Positions 8,337 to 16,567 of a DNA stretch of 64,000 bases are shown here, piece by piece (positions within the stretch are counted from its first letter, which is position 1; every line of letters starts with the position of its first letter). The stretch is from RYN-230 sp963782185 (GTDB lineage: Bacteria; Actinomycetota; Actinomycetes; Streptosporangiales; Streptosporangiaceae): the NCBI GenBank assembly GCA_963782185.1, contig CAWAJB010000015.1:1-64000 (forward strand). The letters are read 5' to 3'. A model generated the notes under the pieces. It was given only the letters and a program-made list of their open reading frames with translations, was not told the DNA's origin and made no database searches. The position numbers and the translations under genes are program-made.

Positions 8337-9187
8337 CTGTTTCCGCCACCAGCGGATCCGGTGTTGGTCCGGGGGGGCGACCCCCCGGACCTCCCGCGTC
8401 ACTAGCTCGGCGGGACACGCCTTCGGCGCGCCCCGCCTCGCTAGCGAGTGGTCCAGGTGAGGCCGCTGGCCCGCCTGGGCCAGCGCGCATCCTCGCCGCC
8501 CTGGAGACGGTGCGCGACCCGGAGCTGGACGAGCCGGTAACCTCGCTCGGCTTCGTGGCCTCGTGCACCGTCTCCCCGGACGGGGACGCCCAGGTCCGGC
8601 TGCGGCTGCCCACCTACTTCTGCGCGCCCAACTTCGCCTTCCTGATGGTGGCCGACGCCTACGACGCGGTGTCCGCCACCCCCGGGGTGCGCCGGGCGGA
8701 GATCGTGCTCGAAGATCACTTCGCCTCGGACGTGATCAACGGCGGGGTGGCCGCGCGGGCGGGATTCGCCCAGTCTTTTGACGGGGAGGCGGTCGGCGAG
8801 CTGCATGAGCTGCGCGCCGACTTCCTCCGTAAGGCGGTCATGGCCGGCACCGACCAGGTCTGCCGGCCGCTGCTCGCCGCCGGGACCGATCCGGCCAGCC
8901 TGCCGGGGATGACCCTGGGCGAGGTGCCGCCCTCCGCCGCCCTGCAGCGGCTCCGCGAGCGCCGGGCCGAACTCGGCCTGCCCGCCGGTGATGACGCGTG
9001 GCTGCTGATCGACCCGAAGACCGGGGCGCCTGTGAGCCCCGATTCCCTGCGGATGCACCTGGGACGGGCCAGGCTGACCCGGACCAGCATCGAAGCGAAC
9101 GGCAGCATCTGCCGCGGCATGCTGCAGCACCGATACGACAACACGGCGGGGCTGGGTCACAAGCCCCAGGCCGAGGAGGACCAATGA
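8333..9187 (+). CDS. DUF59/MIP18-family protein with embedded palindromic segment
   Basis: 284 aa. Residues from about 50 (ILAALETVRDPELDEPVTSLGF) form a DUF59/MIP18 domain, the family of PaaD and SufT, which help mature iron proteins. A C-terminal extension of unknown fold follows, with conserved-looking histidine and cysteine near the end (SICRGMLQHRYDN). A maturation role for the di-iron hydroxylase is a reasonable inference from the operon. The N-terminal 10-45 residues are low-complexity G/P/R/A and are encoded by a hairpin-rich DNA element. No better start exists downstream of it, so the element is translated. It overlaps both neighbours by ATGA. Confidence 0.75.
   Translation: MTVSATSGSGVGPGGRPPGPPASLARRDTPSARPASLASGPGEAAGPPGPARILAALETVRDPELDEPVTSLGFVASCTVSPDGDAQVRLRLPTYFCAPNFAFLMVADAYDAVSATPGVRRAEIVLEDHFASDVINGGVAARAGFAQSFDGEAVGELHELRADFLRKAVMAGTDQVCRPLLAAGTDPASLPGMTLGEVPPSAALQRLRERRAELGLPAGDDAWLLIDPKTGAPVSPDSLRMHLGRARLTRTSIEANGSICRGMLQHRYDNTAGLGHKPQAEEDQ
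8366..8443. repeat. Palindromic element inside a coding sequence
   Basis: The first hairpin has perfect 11-bp arms (GGTCCGGGGGG/CCCCCCGGACC, 8366-8391) with a GCGA loop. The second, imperfect one pairs TAGCTCGGCGGG (8403-8414) with CCCGCCTCGCTA (8432-8443). It lies in frame near the start of the DUF59 gene and encodes an unstructured stretch. It resembles the palindromic segment at 20517-20576 in layout. Confidence 0.55.
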
Positions 9188-10212
9188 AGGCCGTCCGCTT
9201 GCACGCTTTCCACCAGCAGCCGGTGATCGACGAGGTACCGGAGCCGACTATCCACGGCCCGCTCGACGTCATCGTGAAGATCGGCGGGGCCGGCGTCTGC
9301 CGTACCGACCTGCACATCATCGAGGGCCAGTGGGACGCGGCCATGGGCACCCCGCTGCCCTACATCCTGGGTCACGAGAACGCCGGATGGGTACACGAGA
9401 TCGGCTCGGCGGTCACCAACGTGGCCTTGGGCGACACCGTGATCCTGCACCCCACCCCGACCTGCGGGCTGTGCCGGGCCTGCCGGGCCGGTGACGACAT
9501 GCACTGCACCGGGGACAGCTCGTTCCCGGGCCTGTCCCGCGACGGCGGGATGGCCGAGTACCTGCTCACCACGGCCCGGGCCTGCGTGAAGCTGGACCCG
9601 GCGACCCAGCCGCAGGATGTGGCGGCGCTGGCCGACGCGGGCATTACCGCCTACCACGCGGTCCGCAAGGCCCTCCCGCTGCTCTACCCGGGCACCACCG
9701 CCGTGGTGATCGGCGCGGGCGGGCTGGGCCACATCGGTATCCAGTGCCTGGCCGCGCTGTCCGCTACCCGCATCGTCGTGGTGGACCGGAACCCCGATGC
9801 ACTCAAGCTGGCCGAGCAGCTCGGCGCGAACGCCACCGTGGTCGCCGACGGCAGCCAGGTGGAGGCCGTGAAGGACCTGACCGGCGGGGCCGGCGCCCAC
9901 GTGGTGCTGGACTTCGTGGCCGAGCAGGGCGCCGAGATGGACGGCTGGAACATGACGGCTCCGGCTGGTTCCTACTTCGTCATCGGCTACGGCGGGACGC
10001 TGGAAATCCCCACGCTCGACATCATCTCCACCGAGCGCAACATCATCGGCAACATCGTCGGCACCTACAACGACCTGGCCGAGCTGATGTCGCTGGCCGA
10101 GGCGGGGAAGGTCACCCTGCACACCCGGACCTACCCGCTGACCAGCGCCGTGGAGGCGTTCGCGGATCTCGATGCGGGCCGTGTGCGCGGCCGCGCCATT
10201 CTCGTCCCCTGA
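9184..10212 (+). CDS. Zinc-dependent alcohol dehydrogenase
   Basis: 342 aa medium-chain NAD-dependent dehydrogenase, probably oxidising the alcohol made by the monooxygenase. Catalytic zinc ligands are C39 (GVCRTD) and H64-E65 (GHEN). A structural zinc site is complete with C94, C97, C100 and C108. The Rossmann motif GAGGLGH sits near residue 179. ATGA overlap with the DUF59 gene sets the start; an upstream open extension is out of context. The counterpart in Rhodococcus and Gordonia propane operons is PrmE/Adh1. A 38-bp gap leads to groEL. Confidence 0.9.
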   Translation: MKAVRLHAFHQQPVIDEVPEPTIHGPLDVIVKIGGAGVCRTDLHIIEGQWDAAMGTPLPYILGHENAGWVHEIGSAVTNVALGDTVILHPTPTCGLCRACRAGDDMHCTGDSSFPGLSRDGGMAEYLLTTARACVKLDPATQPQDVAALADAGITAYHAVRKALPLLYPGTTAVVIGAGGLGHIGIQCLAALSATRIVVVDRNPDALKLAEQLGANATVVADGSQVEAVKDLTGGAGAHVVLDFVAEQGAEMDGWNMTAPAGSYFVIGYGGTLEIPTLDIISTERNIIGNIVGTYNDLAELMSLAEAGKVTLHTRTYPLTSAVEAFADLDAGRVRGRAILVP

Positions 10213-10250
10213 CTACCGCCACTGACTGAGAACACGTCCTAGGAGGACTG

Positions 10251-11942
10251 ATGGCTAAGGAACTGCGTTTCGGCGCGGAAGCGCGCAGCCTGCTGCTGGC
10301 CGGTGTGGACAAGCTGGCCGAAGCCGTGAAGTCAACACTGGGCCCCAAGGGACGCAACGTCATCCTGGAGAAAATCACCGGAACCCCGGTGGTGACCAAC
10401 GACGGCGTGACCATCGCCCGCGAGATCCATCTGGCCAACCAGTTCGAGAACATGGGCGCCCAGCTGGTCAAGGAAGCGGCGATCAAGACCAACGACGTGG
10501 TCGGTGACGGCACCACCACGGCCACGGTGCTGGCCCAGGCCATCATCACCGAGGGCATGCAGGCCATCGGGGCCGGCGCCAACCCGGTGCTGGTCAAGCG
10601 GGGCATCGACGTGGCGGTGGACCGGCTGGTCAGCCATCTGCAGGGAGTAGCGCACCCGGTGGCCACGGAGCAGGACTACAGCCGCGTGGCCGCGATCTCC
10701 GCGAACGATGACGAGGTCGTGGGCGGGGTGATCGCGAAGGCGCTGCACACGGTGGGCGACGACGGCATCGTCACCGTCGAGGAGTCTTCCGCCAACGGGA
10801 TGAGCGTCAACTTCGTCGAGGGCTTCCAGTTCGACAACGGGTACCTGTCGCCGTACCTGGTCACCAACCCGGCCAGCCTCGAGGCCGTCCTCGACGACCC
10901 CTACGTGCTGCTGTGCAGCGAGAAGATCACCAAGGTCCAGCAGCTGATGCCGATCCTGGACAAGATCATGCGCGCCCCCCGGCCGCTGGTCATCCTGGCC
11001 GAGAACGTCGAGGGCACCGCGCTGTCCATGCTGGTGCACAACCACGTCAACGGGATGTTCCAGGCGGTGGCCGTCCGTGCCCCCGGCTTCGGTGACCGCC
11101 GGCTCCGCAAGCTGGAGGACATCGCCGCGGTGACCGGCGGCGCGGTGTGCAGCAAGACCTCGGGCTTCTCGCTGGAGACCATGACAGTGGAGCACCTGGG
11201 CCGGGCCCGCCAGGTCCGGGTCACCGCCGACAACACCGCCATCATCGGCGGCGACGGGTCAGCCGAGGACGTCGAGTTCCGGCTCGGCCAGCTCCGCGCC
11301 GAGCTGGAGCGGGCCCAGTTCGGGATCGACGAGGACGTGCTGAGCGAGCGGATCGGCGCGCTGTCCGGCAAGGTCGCGGTGATCCGGGTGGGCGCACCCA
11401 CCCCGGCCGAGCTCAAGGAACTCCAGCACCGGGTCGAGGACGCGCTGGCCGCGACGCGGGCGGCGATGGCCGAGGGCATCGTGGCCGGCGGTGGTGCCGC
11501 TCTGCTGCACGCCGCGGGCGCGCTGGATGACCTGCAGGTCAAGGACGACTACGCGACCGGCGTGGAGATCGTGCGCCGGGTCCTGACCGCCCCGGCCTAC
11601 CTCATCGCCGCCAACGCGGGCTATTCCGGTGAGGAGGTGGTGGCCCAGCTATCCCGGCTCGGCCCGGACGAGGGCTTTGACGCACTCCAGGGGCGGTATG
11701 GCAACATGATCGATATGGGCATCATCGACCCGCTGCGCGTGGCGCGCTCCGCGCTGCAGAACGGCGCGTCCGTGGCAGGCCTGCTGCTGACCACCAACAC
11801 GCTGGTCGCCGAGGAGCAGACCCCGTGGGGTGGCAGCGCCGCGCTGATGACCCAGTTCGGACCGCTGGATGAGGGCCTGAATCAGCCGTCACCCGACTCC
11901 AGCACGCCGCAGTCACTCGGCCTCGGCCCGTCGGTCGGCTAG
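10251..11942 (+). CDS. groEL: GroEL-type chaperonin of the monooxygenase operon
   Basis: 563 aa Hsp60 with the ATP-site motif GDGTTTATVL (85-94) and conserved equatorial residues (TLGPKGRN, GVTIAREI). An AGGAGG lies four bases before the ATG. It has no groES partner, and no CIRCE inverted repeat is seen in the 38-bp spacer, so it is probably co-regulated with the monooxygenase. The C-terminus ends in PSVG-like sequence without the GGM tail of housekeeping GroEL. MimG and PrmG, the equivalents in mycobacteria and rhodococci, are needed to fold the hydroxylase; that role is inferred here. Confidence 0.92.
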   Translation: MAKELRFGAEARSLLLAGVDKLAEAVKSTLGPKGRNVILEKITGTPVVTNDGVTIAREIHLANQFENMGAQLVKEAAIKTNDVVGDGTTTATVLAQAIITEGMQAIGAGANPVLVKRGIDVAVDRLVSHLQGVAHPVATEQDYSRVAAISANDDEVVGGVIAKALHTVGDDGIVTVEESSANGMSVNFVEGFQFDNGYLSPYLVTNPASLEAVLDDPYVLLCSEKITKVQQLMPILDKIMRAPRPLVILAENVEGTALSMLVHNHVNGMFQAVAVRAPGFGDRRLRKLEDIAAVTGGAVCSKTSGFSLETMTVEHLGRARQVRVTADNTAIIGGDGSAEDVEFRLGQLRAELERAQFGIDEDVLSERIGALSGKVAVIRVGAPTPAELKELQHRVEDALAATRAAMAEGIVAGGGAALLHAAGALDDLQVKDDYATGVEIVRRVLTAPAYLIAANAGYSGEEVVAQLSRLGPDEGFDALQGRYGNMIDMGIIDPLRVARSALQNGASVAGLLLTTNTLVAEEQTPWGGSAALMTQFGPLDEGLNQPSPDSSTPQSLGLGPSVG

Positions 11943-11954
11943 GGCAGCTGGTCC

Positions 11955-13310
11955 ATGGGGGCAGATCCCGCGCTGCGGCCACCCCCGCCTCCTGACCCGC
12001 CCCCGGATTCATCCCCGGGCCCGCCCGCGACGCGGTCGCGGGCGGGTTCCGGGCCGGCCCCGCCGGAGCAGCTGAGCCCGCTGCGCCTGATGCGCTCCCG
12101 AGGGCGGCTGCGCGGTGTGCTGGCGCTGCTCGGGCCGGCCTTCGTGGCCTCGGTGGCCTACATCGACCCCGGCAACTTCGCGACCAACTTCGCCGCCGGG
12201 GCCAGGTTCGGCTACGCGCTGGCCTGGGTCATCGTGGTCGCCAACCTGATGGCCATGCTGGTGCAGTACCTGTCGGCGAAGGTCGGCGTGGCCACCGGGC
12301 GCGACCTGCCCGAACTGTGCCGGGCCCACCTGCCGCGGCCGGTGTCCGGGGGGCTGTGGGTACAGGCTGAGCTCATCGCCATGGCCACCGACCTGGCGGA
12401 GTTCGTCGGCGCGGCACTCGGCCTGAACCTCCTGTTCCACGTGCCGCTGCGCGCCGCGGGCCCGATCACGGCCGTGGTGGCCTTCGCGATCCTGGCCCTG
12501 GACCAGCGCGGTTACCGGCGGTTCGAGCTGGCGGTGTGCGGCCTGCTCGGCATCATCTTCCTCGGCTTCGCCTACGATCTCGCGGCGGTGCACATCGACC
12601 CGTCGGCGCTGGCCAGCGGCCTGGTGCCGGGCTTCGCCGGGCCGGGGGGCCCGCTGCTGGTGGCGGGCATCATCGGGGCCACGGTGATGCCGCACGTGGT
12701 CTACCTGCACTCCGCGCTGACCAAGGCCCGGGTGGCCTGCGCCGATGACGACGAGCGCCGCGAGCTGCTCCGTTTCCAGCGCCTCGACGTGATCATCGCG
12801 CTCGGGGCGGCCGGGCTGGTCAATATGGCGATGCTGGTGGTGGCGGCCGCGATGGCCAGCCAGGCCGGGGGTGTCCGGCTGGGATCCCTCACCGCCGCGC
12901 ACGCCGGGCTGGCCCAGCTGGTCGGCGGCGGCGCCGCGCTGGCGTTCGCCGCGGCGCTGCTCGCCTCGGGCCTGTCGTCCTCGAGCGTGGGCACCTACGC
13001 GGGCCAGGTCGTCATGCAGGGCTTCATCGACCGCCGCATCCCGCTGTTCCTGCGCCGCGGGCTCACCATGCTGCCCGCCCTGCTGGTCCTGGAACTCGGC
13101 CTGCCCACGACCGGCAGCCTGGTGATCTCCCAGGTGGTGCTGTCGTTCGGTATCCCGTTCGCCCTGGTCCCGCTCGTGATGCTGACCCGGCGCAGGGACG
13201 TGATGGGGCCGCTGGTGAACCGGCGGCTCACCACCATGTCGGCCGGCCTGGTCACGTTGATGATCGTCGTCCTGAACGTCTACCTGCTGTACGCCACGTT
13301 CGCCGGCTGA
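11955..13310 (+). CDS. mntH: NRAMP-family divalent metal transporter
   Basis: Up to 451 aa, about eleven membrane helices, proton-coupled import of Mn2+ or Fe2+. The two metal-binding helices carry DPGN (SVAYIDPGNFATN) and MPH (TVMPHVVYLHS), the NRAMP signatures. The first 45 residues are Pro/Ala-rich and cross a strong hairpin, so the ATG at 12090 (giving 406 aa, beginning MRSRGRLRG) is a good alternative start. Following directly on an iron-enzyme operon, it might supply metal, but the hairpin between them suggests separate transcription. Confidence 0.85.
   Translation: MGADPALRPPPPPDPPPDSSPGPPATRSRAGSGPAPPEQLSPLRLMRSRGRLRGVLALLGPAFVASVAYIDPGNFATNFAAGARFGYALAWVIVVANLMAMLVQYLSAKVGVATGRDLPELCRAHLPRPVSGGLWVQAELIAMATDLAEFVGAALGLNLLFHVPLRAAGPITAVVAFAILALDQRGYRRFELAVCGLLGIIFLGFAYDLAAVHIDPSALASGLVPGFAGPGGPLLVAGIIGATVMPHVVYLHSALTKARVACADDDERRELLRFQRLDVIIALGAAGLVNMAMLVVAAAMASQAGGVRLGSLTAAHAGLAQLVGGGAALAFAAALLASGLSSSSVGTYAGQVVMQGFIDRRIPLFLRRGLTMLPALLVLELGLPTTGSLVISQVVLSFGIPFALVPLVMLTRRRDVMGPLVNRRLTTMSAGLVTLMIVVLNVYLLYATFAG
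12020..12046 (+). terminator. Hairpin terminator after groEL
   Basis: Perfect 12-bp stem CCCGCCCGCGAC/GTCGCGGGCGGG with a GCG loop, without a T-tract, as common in actinobacteria. It lies 78 bp after the groEL stop and inside the longest NRAMP reading frame, which argues that the NRAMP start may be downstream. Confidence 0.55.
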
Positions 13311-13311
13311 G

Positions 13312-13328
13312 CCGGCCAGGGTGGCCGG
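13312..13328. terminator. Short hairpin after mntH
   Basis: CCGGCCA and TGGCCGG (7 bp) around GGG, starting just after the mntH stop. No T-tract. Confidence 0.35.
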
Positions 13329-13354
13329 ACGCGCGGCCGGGTAACCTCCTGCGC

Positions 13355-13813
13355 ATGATGACCGCAGCGGATGAGCTGGACCACGAGATGATGGCGGCCG
13401 CGCTCGCGCAGGCGCAGGCCAGCCTGGCCGCCGGGGGTGTTCCGGTCGGCGCGGTGCTGGCCGCCGGCCCCGAGATCGTGGCCGCGGGGCACAACGAGCG
13501 CGTGCAGCTCGGCGACCCGGTCGCGCACGGCGAGATCGCGTGCCTGCGTAACGCGGGACGCCAATCCTCTTACCAGGCCATGACGCTGTACACGACCCTT
13601 TCGCCGTGCCAGATGTGCACCGGCGCCATCCTGCTGTTCCAGATCCCGCGCGTGGTCGTGGGTGAGGCGCAGACTTTCGCCGGTGACCTGGGGTTCCTCG
13701 CCGACCGCGGCGTCTCGGTGACGCTGCTGAATGACGAGCGCTGCGTGGCCGCCATGCGGGAATTCCAGGACCGCTACCCGGCGGTTTGGAGCGAGGACAT
13801 CGGCGGCCGTTAG
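13355..13813 (+). CDS. Cytosine deaminase, yeast Fcy1 type
   Basis: 152 aa zinc deaminase of the CDA fold. Zinc and catalytic residues are H58-G-E60 and C85/C88 in SPCQMC. The run TLYTTLSPCQMCTGAI, the segment IPRVVVGE, the DERC motif and the tail WSEDIGG match the fungal Fcy1 cytosine deaminase rather than tRNA adenosine deaminase TadA or guanine deaminase. It would convert cytosine to uracil in pyrimidine salvage. An ATG at 13358 is an alternative start. It is monocistronic, with a hairpin after the stop. Confidence 0.8.
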   Translation: MMTAADELDHEMMAAALAQAQASLAAGGVPVGAVLAAGPEIVAAGHNERVQLGDPVAHGEIACLRNAGRQSSYQAMTLYTTLSPCQMCTGAILLFQIPRVVVGEAQTFAGDLGFLADRGVSVTLLNDERCVAAMREFQDRYPAVWSEDIGGR

Positions 13814-13816
13814 GAG

Positions 13817-13832
13817 CCGGCGCCAGCGCCGG
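13817..13832. terminator. Hairpin after the cytosine deaminase
   Basis: CCGGCGC/GCGCCGG inverted repeat with a 2-base centre, immediately 3' of the stop codon. Confidence 0.35.
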
Positions 13833-13891
13833 GAGCCACCCATCCCGGTCGGTTACTTCCGCCATTTCGGGGAGAATTCAGACACAGATTC

Positions 13892-13910
13892 CCGATCCGC
13901 TGCGGATCGG
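13892..13910. promoter_or_regulatory. Palindrome upstream of the ECF sigma gene
   Basis: CCGATCC/GGATCGG arms (7 bp) with a 5-base centre, 27 bp before the likely sigma-factor start. It may be an operator or a leader hairpin. Confidence 0.35.
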
Positions 13911-13936
13911 TGCACTTGGTGCCGATACTCGGGATC

Positions 13937-14521
13937 GTGATCGGCGAGAGGTTCGAGCGCCTGCTCGCGGCCGCGCAGGGCGGTACCGGCGAGGCCGACG
14001 GGGCCTTCTCCGTGCTGTGGCGCGACGCGAATCCCGCCCTGCTGCGCTATGTGCGGGTGATCGCGCCAGATGCCGCCGAGGACGTCGCCGCAGACACCTG
14101 GGTCCAGGTGGTCCGGGGCCTGGACGCTTTCCGCGGCGGCGAAGCCGCCTGGCGGGCCTGGCTGTTCACGACCGCCCGCCGCCGCGCGATTGACGAGGGC
14201 CGCCGCCGGTCCCGCCGTCCGGTCGTCTCCGTGCCCGAGCTGCCGGACGCAACCGGCCCGGGCAGCGTGGATCCGGCCGACCTGGTGCTGGAGAAACTGG
14301 GTACTGAGGCGGCGATCAGCATCATCTCCTCGCTGCCCAGGTTCCAGGCTGAGGTGATCACGCTCCGGGTGGTCGCCGGGCTGGACAACCAGGCCGTGGC
14401 GCAGCTGGTGGGCCGCAGCCCCGGAGCGGTCCGCATCGCCGCGCACCGCGGTTTACGGCGGCTGGAGGCGACCTTTCGCGAGGCCGGCATCACCCGCGAC
14501 TCCGCGGGTGTAACGGACTGA
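13937..14521 (+). CDS. ECF-type RNA polymerase sigma factor
   Basis: About 194 aa. Region 2 lies in the segment with APDAAEDVAADTWVQVVRGL and WLFTTARRRAIDE; region 4 is the HTH in LPRFQAEVITLRVVAGLDNQAVAQLVGRSPGAVR. It therefore recruits RNA polymerase to a specific promoter set. Starts at GTG 13937, 13919 or 13910 share the frame; none has a clear Shine-Dalgarno, and 13937 puts the N-terminus where relatives begin. The next gene, 27 bp downstream, looks like its membrane-bound partner but is frameshifted, so control of this sigma factor may be altered. Confidence 0.85.
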   Translation: MIGERFERLLAAAQGGTGEADGAFSVLWRDANPALLRYVRVIAPDAAEDVAADTWVQVVRGLDAFRGGEAAWRAWLFTTARRRAIDEGRRRSRRPVVSVPELPDATGPGSVDPADLVLEKLGTEAAISIISSLPRFQAEVITLRVVAGLDNQAVAQLVGRSPGAVRIAAHRGLRRLEATFREAGITRDSAGVTD

Positions 14522-14547
14522 GCCGCCGCGTCGTTTCGGAAGGCAGC

Positions 14548-15410
14548 ATGACCAAACACGAGCGGAGCAGTCGGCCGGACCGTCCCAGCCTGGGACGGCC
14601 CGCTGACCCGATGCTGGACGCGCTCCTCGACCGGGCCGCGCTGCCGGACCAGGATCCGGCCCGGTGGCAGCCCGTCGCCCAGGTGCTCACCGCGCTGACG
14701 TCGGCACCGGAAAGCAGCGAGCTGGCCGGCGAGGCCCGGGCGCTCGCGGCGTTCAGGAGCCCGCGGCGTGCCGGTCCGCCCGGTCCCGCGGCGTGCCGGT
14801 CCCGCCCCGGCCCCGCCGCAGGAACCCGGGATGGGCGGCGTCGCCGCGCGCCCACCGGCCAGCGGTGGCGGCGGCCACCGGCATCGTCGCCATGGGCGGG
14901 CTTCTCGCGGTGGCCTACGCCGGGGACCTGCCTGCCGCGGCCCAGCGGCTGGCGCACGACACCATCGGCGCACCCGCCGCGGCCCGCGACAGCGGCCCCG
15001 GTTCTGGCCCGGCCGCCTCCCCGGGCCCCGCTTCGCCCCTGACTCGCACGGCCAGCGAGGGGAGTTCCTCATCCGGTTACGGGCCGCCCAGGCCGGACCG
15101 CCGGGCCACCCGCGGTCACTCATCGGGGTTTCCGTACCAGCGCTGGCCGGCCAGTTACCCGCCGGGCGCCAGCCCGTCTGACCGGCCTGGCCAGTACAGC
15201 CCCGGTCAGTACACCCCAGGCCAGGGAGCCCCAGGCCAGGGGACTCCGAGCGGGTCTCCTGCGCCCGTGCCCACCCAGCAGCCGTCGCCGTCGAGCTCCA
15301 GCCCCTCGGCCGGTGCGACCCCGTCGCCGTCAGCCATGCCAAGCACCAGCCAGCGGTCCCGGCACCACCATGAGCAGGCGCCGGCCGCTACCGAGAGCTT
15401 TCCCCCCTGA
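14548..15410 (+). pseudogene. Frameshifted anti-sigma-like membrane protein
   Basis: The N-terminal part (frame of 14548, DPMLDALLDRAALPDQDPARWQ) and the remainder, with a single membrane segment (AATGIVAMGGLLAVAYAG) and a long Pro/Ser/Gly/Gln outer tail, are in different frames. The break coincides with a tandem duplication at 14760-14810. Removing one copy (26 nt) joins the halves in frame as AAFRSPRRAGPPRPRRRNPGW. Layout (short cytoplasmic domain, one helix, disordered exterior) and position after an ECF sigma gene suggest an anti-sigma factor, although no canonical anti-sigma motif was recognised. Confidence 0.6.
14760..14810. repeat. 25/26-bp tandem duplication causing a frameshift
   Basis: Copy 1 (14760-14784) and copy 2 (14785-14810) both start CCCGCGGCGTGCCGGTC and differ by one extra C. 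Loss of 26 nt restores one continuous frame in the anti-sigma-like gene. Confidence 0.7.
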
Positions 15411-15411
15411 C

Positions 15412-15442
15412 CACCCGCCGCCTGCTGTCGCCGCGGCGGGTG
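15412..15442 (+). terminator. Terminator after the sigma/anti-sigma pair
   Basis: CACCCGCCGC/GCGGCGGGTG, 10 bp, with an 11-base loop, directly after the stop at 15410. The stretch 15443-15600 is G/C-rich low-complexity sequence without a gene. Confidence 0.5.
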
Positions 15443-15601
15443 CCGTGCGGCGGGCCGGGTCCCAACCCCCCCGGGGACTCGGCCCGTCGCCGTCCTGCCG
15501 GACCGCGCCCGTCTCGTCCGGCGCGGCCCGGCGACCCTCCGGCTCGGCCCGGCTTCCCACTGGCGCGGCCCGGCTCCCCACCCCGCGCGGCCCGGGGCCG
15601 G

Positions 15602-15850
15602 TCAGCGGCGGAAATCCACCGCGGTCGTGTTCGCCCCGCTGATCACGACCGCGACCGTCTCGTCCCGGCCGGGGGAGTACCGGCCGGAGAGCGGCGCGGC
15701 CAGCGCAGCGCAGCCGCCCGGCTCGGCGACCAGGCGGAGCCGGTCCCAGAGCAGTTCCTGGGCCCGGATGATGTCCCCGTCGCCAACCAGCACCACCTGC
15801 TGCACGTGCTCGCGGATCACCGCAAACGTGTGCTCGCCGACCCGGCGGGG
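15602..15850 (-). pseudogene. 3' remnant of a threonine/serine dehydratase gene
   Basis: The minus strand reads RRVGEHTFAVIREHVQQVVL, then an ALAAPLSGRYSPGRDETVAVVISGANT-type ending. This is the C-terminal end of the PLP-dependent catalytic domain of threonine ammonia-lyase (the CGANT-like motif closes the fold). Only about 80 residues remain; the PLP-lysine and all N-terminal parts are absent. Upstream on its strand the sequence passes directly into an oppositely oriented gene fragment at about 15850. Confidence 0.7.
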
Positions 15851-16567
15851 GGCCAGCGGCTCGCGACCGAGTACGGGTTCACGCTGGCGCAGTCACCGGA
15901 CGGCATCCGGATCCGCCGTGGGCTGCTCGGCACGGTGGCCGAGACCATCCCGCTGCGCCGGGTCCAGGCGGTCCGGATGGTCGAGCCGCTGCTGTGGCGG
16001 CCGCTGGGCTGGTGCCGCCTGGAGATCGACGTGGCCGGCTCCCCAGGCCGCGACCATGCCGACGGGTCGGGCCGGCTGCGCAAGACCCTGCTCCCGGTGG
16101 GCTATCGCGAGCCAGCCTGGCAGCTGATGCAGCTGGTCATGGGCGCGGACCCGCCCCCGTTGTCCCGGCCGCCGGTGCGGGCCCGCCGGAAGGCGCCGCT
16201 GAGTTATCACTTCCTGGCCGCCGGGTACGACGCGGCCAGCGCGATGGGGGTCACGGGCCGGCTCCGCCAGGTTACTACCTGGGTGCCGTTGGAGAAGGTC
16301 CAGAGCGTCCGGATGGTCAGCGGCCCGGTGCAGCGGCTCCTGTCGCTGGCCACCGTGCACGCGGACGTGGCCGGGCGCCGGGTCCGGGCCGAGTTCCGCG
16401 ACCGGCCCGCCCGGGAGGCGGAGCAGTTGGTCGAGGACCTGGCCGCACTGTGCCGCGATGCCCGGCGGCGGGCGCCGGGCGGCGGCGTCCCGCCGGCCCT
16501 GGCCGTCCCGGCCCAGGGGGGACCCCGGCCCGCGGGCCCGGCTAGGCAACCAGAGCAGCACCGGTGA
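15850..16567 (+). pseudogene. 3' remnant of a YdbT-like bacterial PH-domain membrane protein
   Basis: About 240 residues holding two bPH2 (DUF304) domains: ATEYGFTLAQSPDGIRIRRGLL to IDVAG, and LSYHFLAAGYDAASAMGVTG to the end. Relatives such as YdbT are about 500 aa, with N-terminal membrane helices and a further PH domain, and are paired with YdbS; those parts are missing. An open frame continues upstream to 15440, but there it merely runs antisense to the dehydratase remnant. The 3' end overlaps the convergent ABC exporter by 26 bp. A short expressed protein from an internal start cannot be excluded. Confidence 0.65.

Noticed and set aside
10213..10250. CIRCE heat-shock operator before groEL
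   Set aside because: The 38-bp spacer contains no TTAGCACTC-type inverted repeat.
12009..13865. 618-residue minus-strand open frame
   Set aside because: Antisense shadow of mntH and the cytosine deaminase, composed of Arg/Gly/Pro/His-rich sequence without recognisable domains.
15440..15850. N-terminal extension of the PH-domain frame
   Set aside because: This part lies antisense to the dehydratase remnant and G/C-rich filler; no PH or membrane features are present before about 15850.
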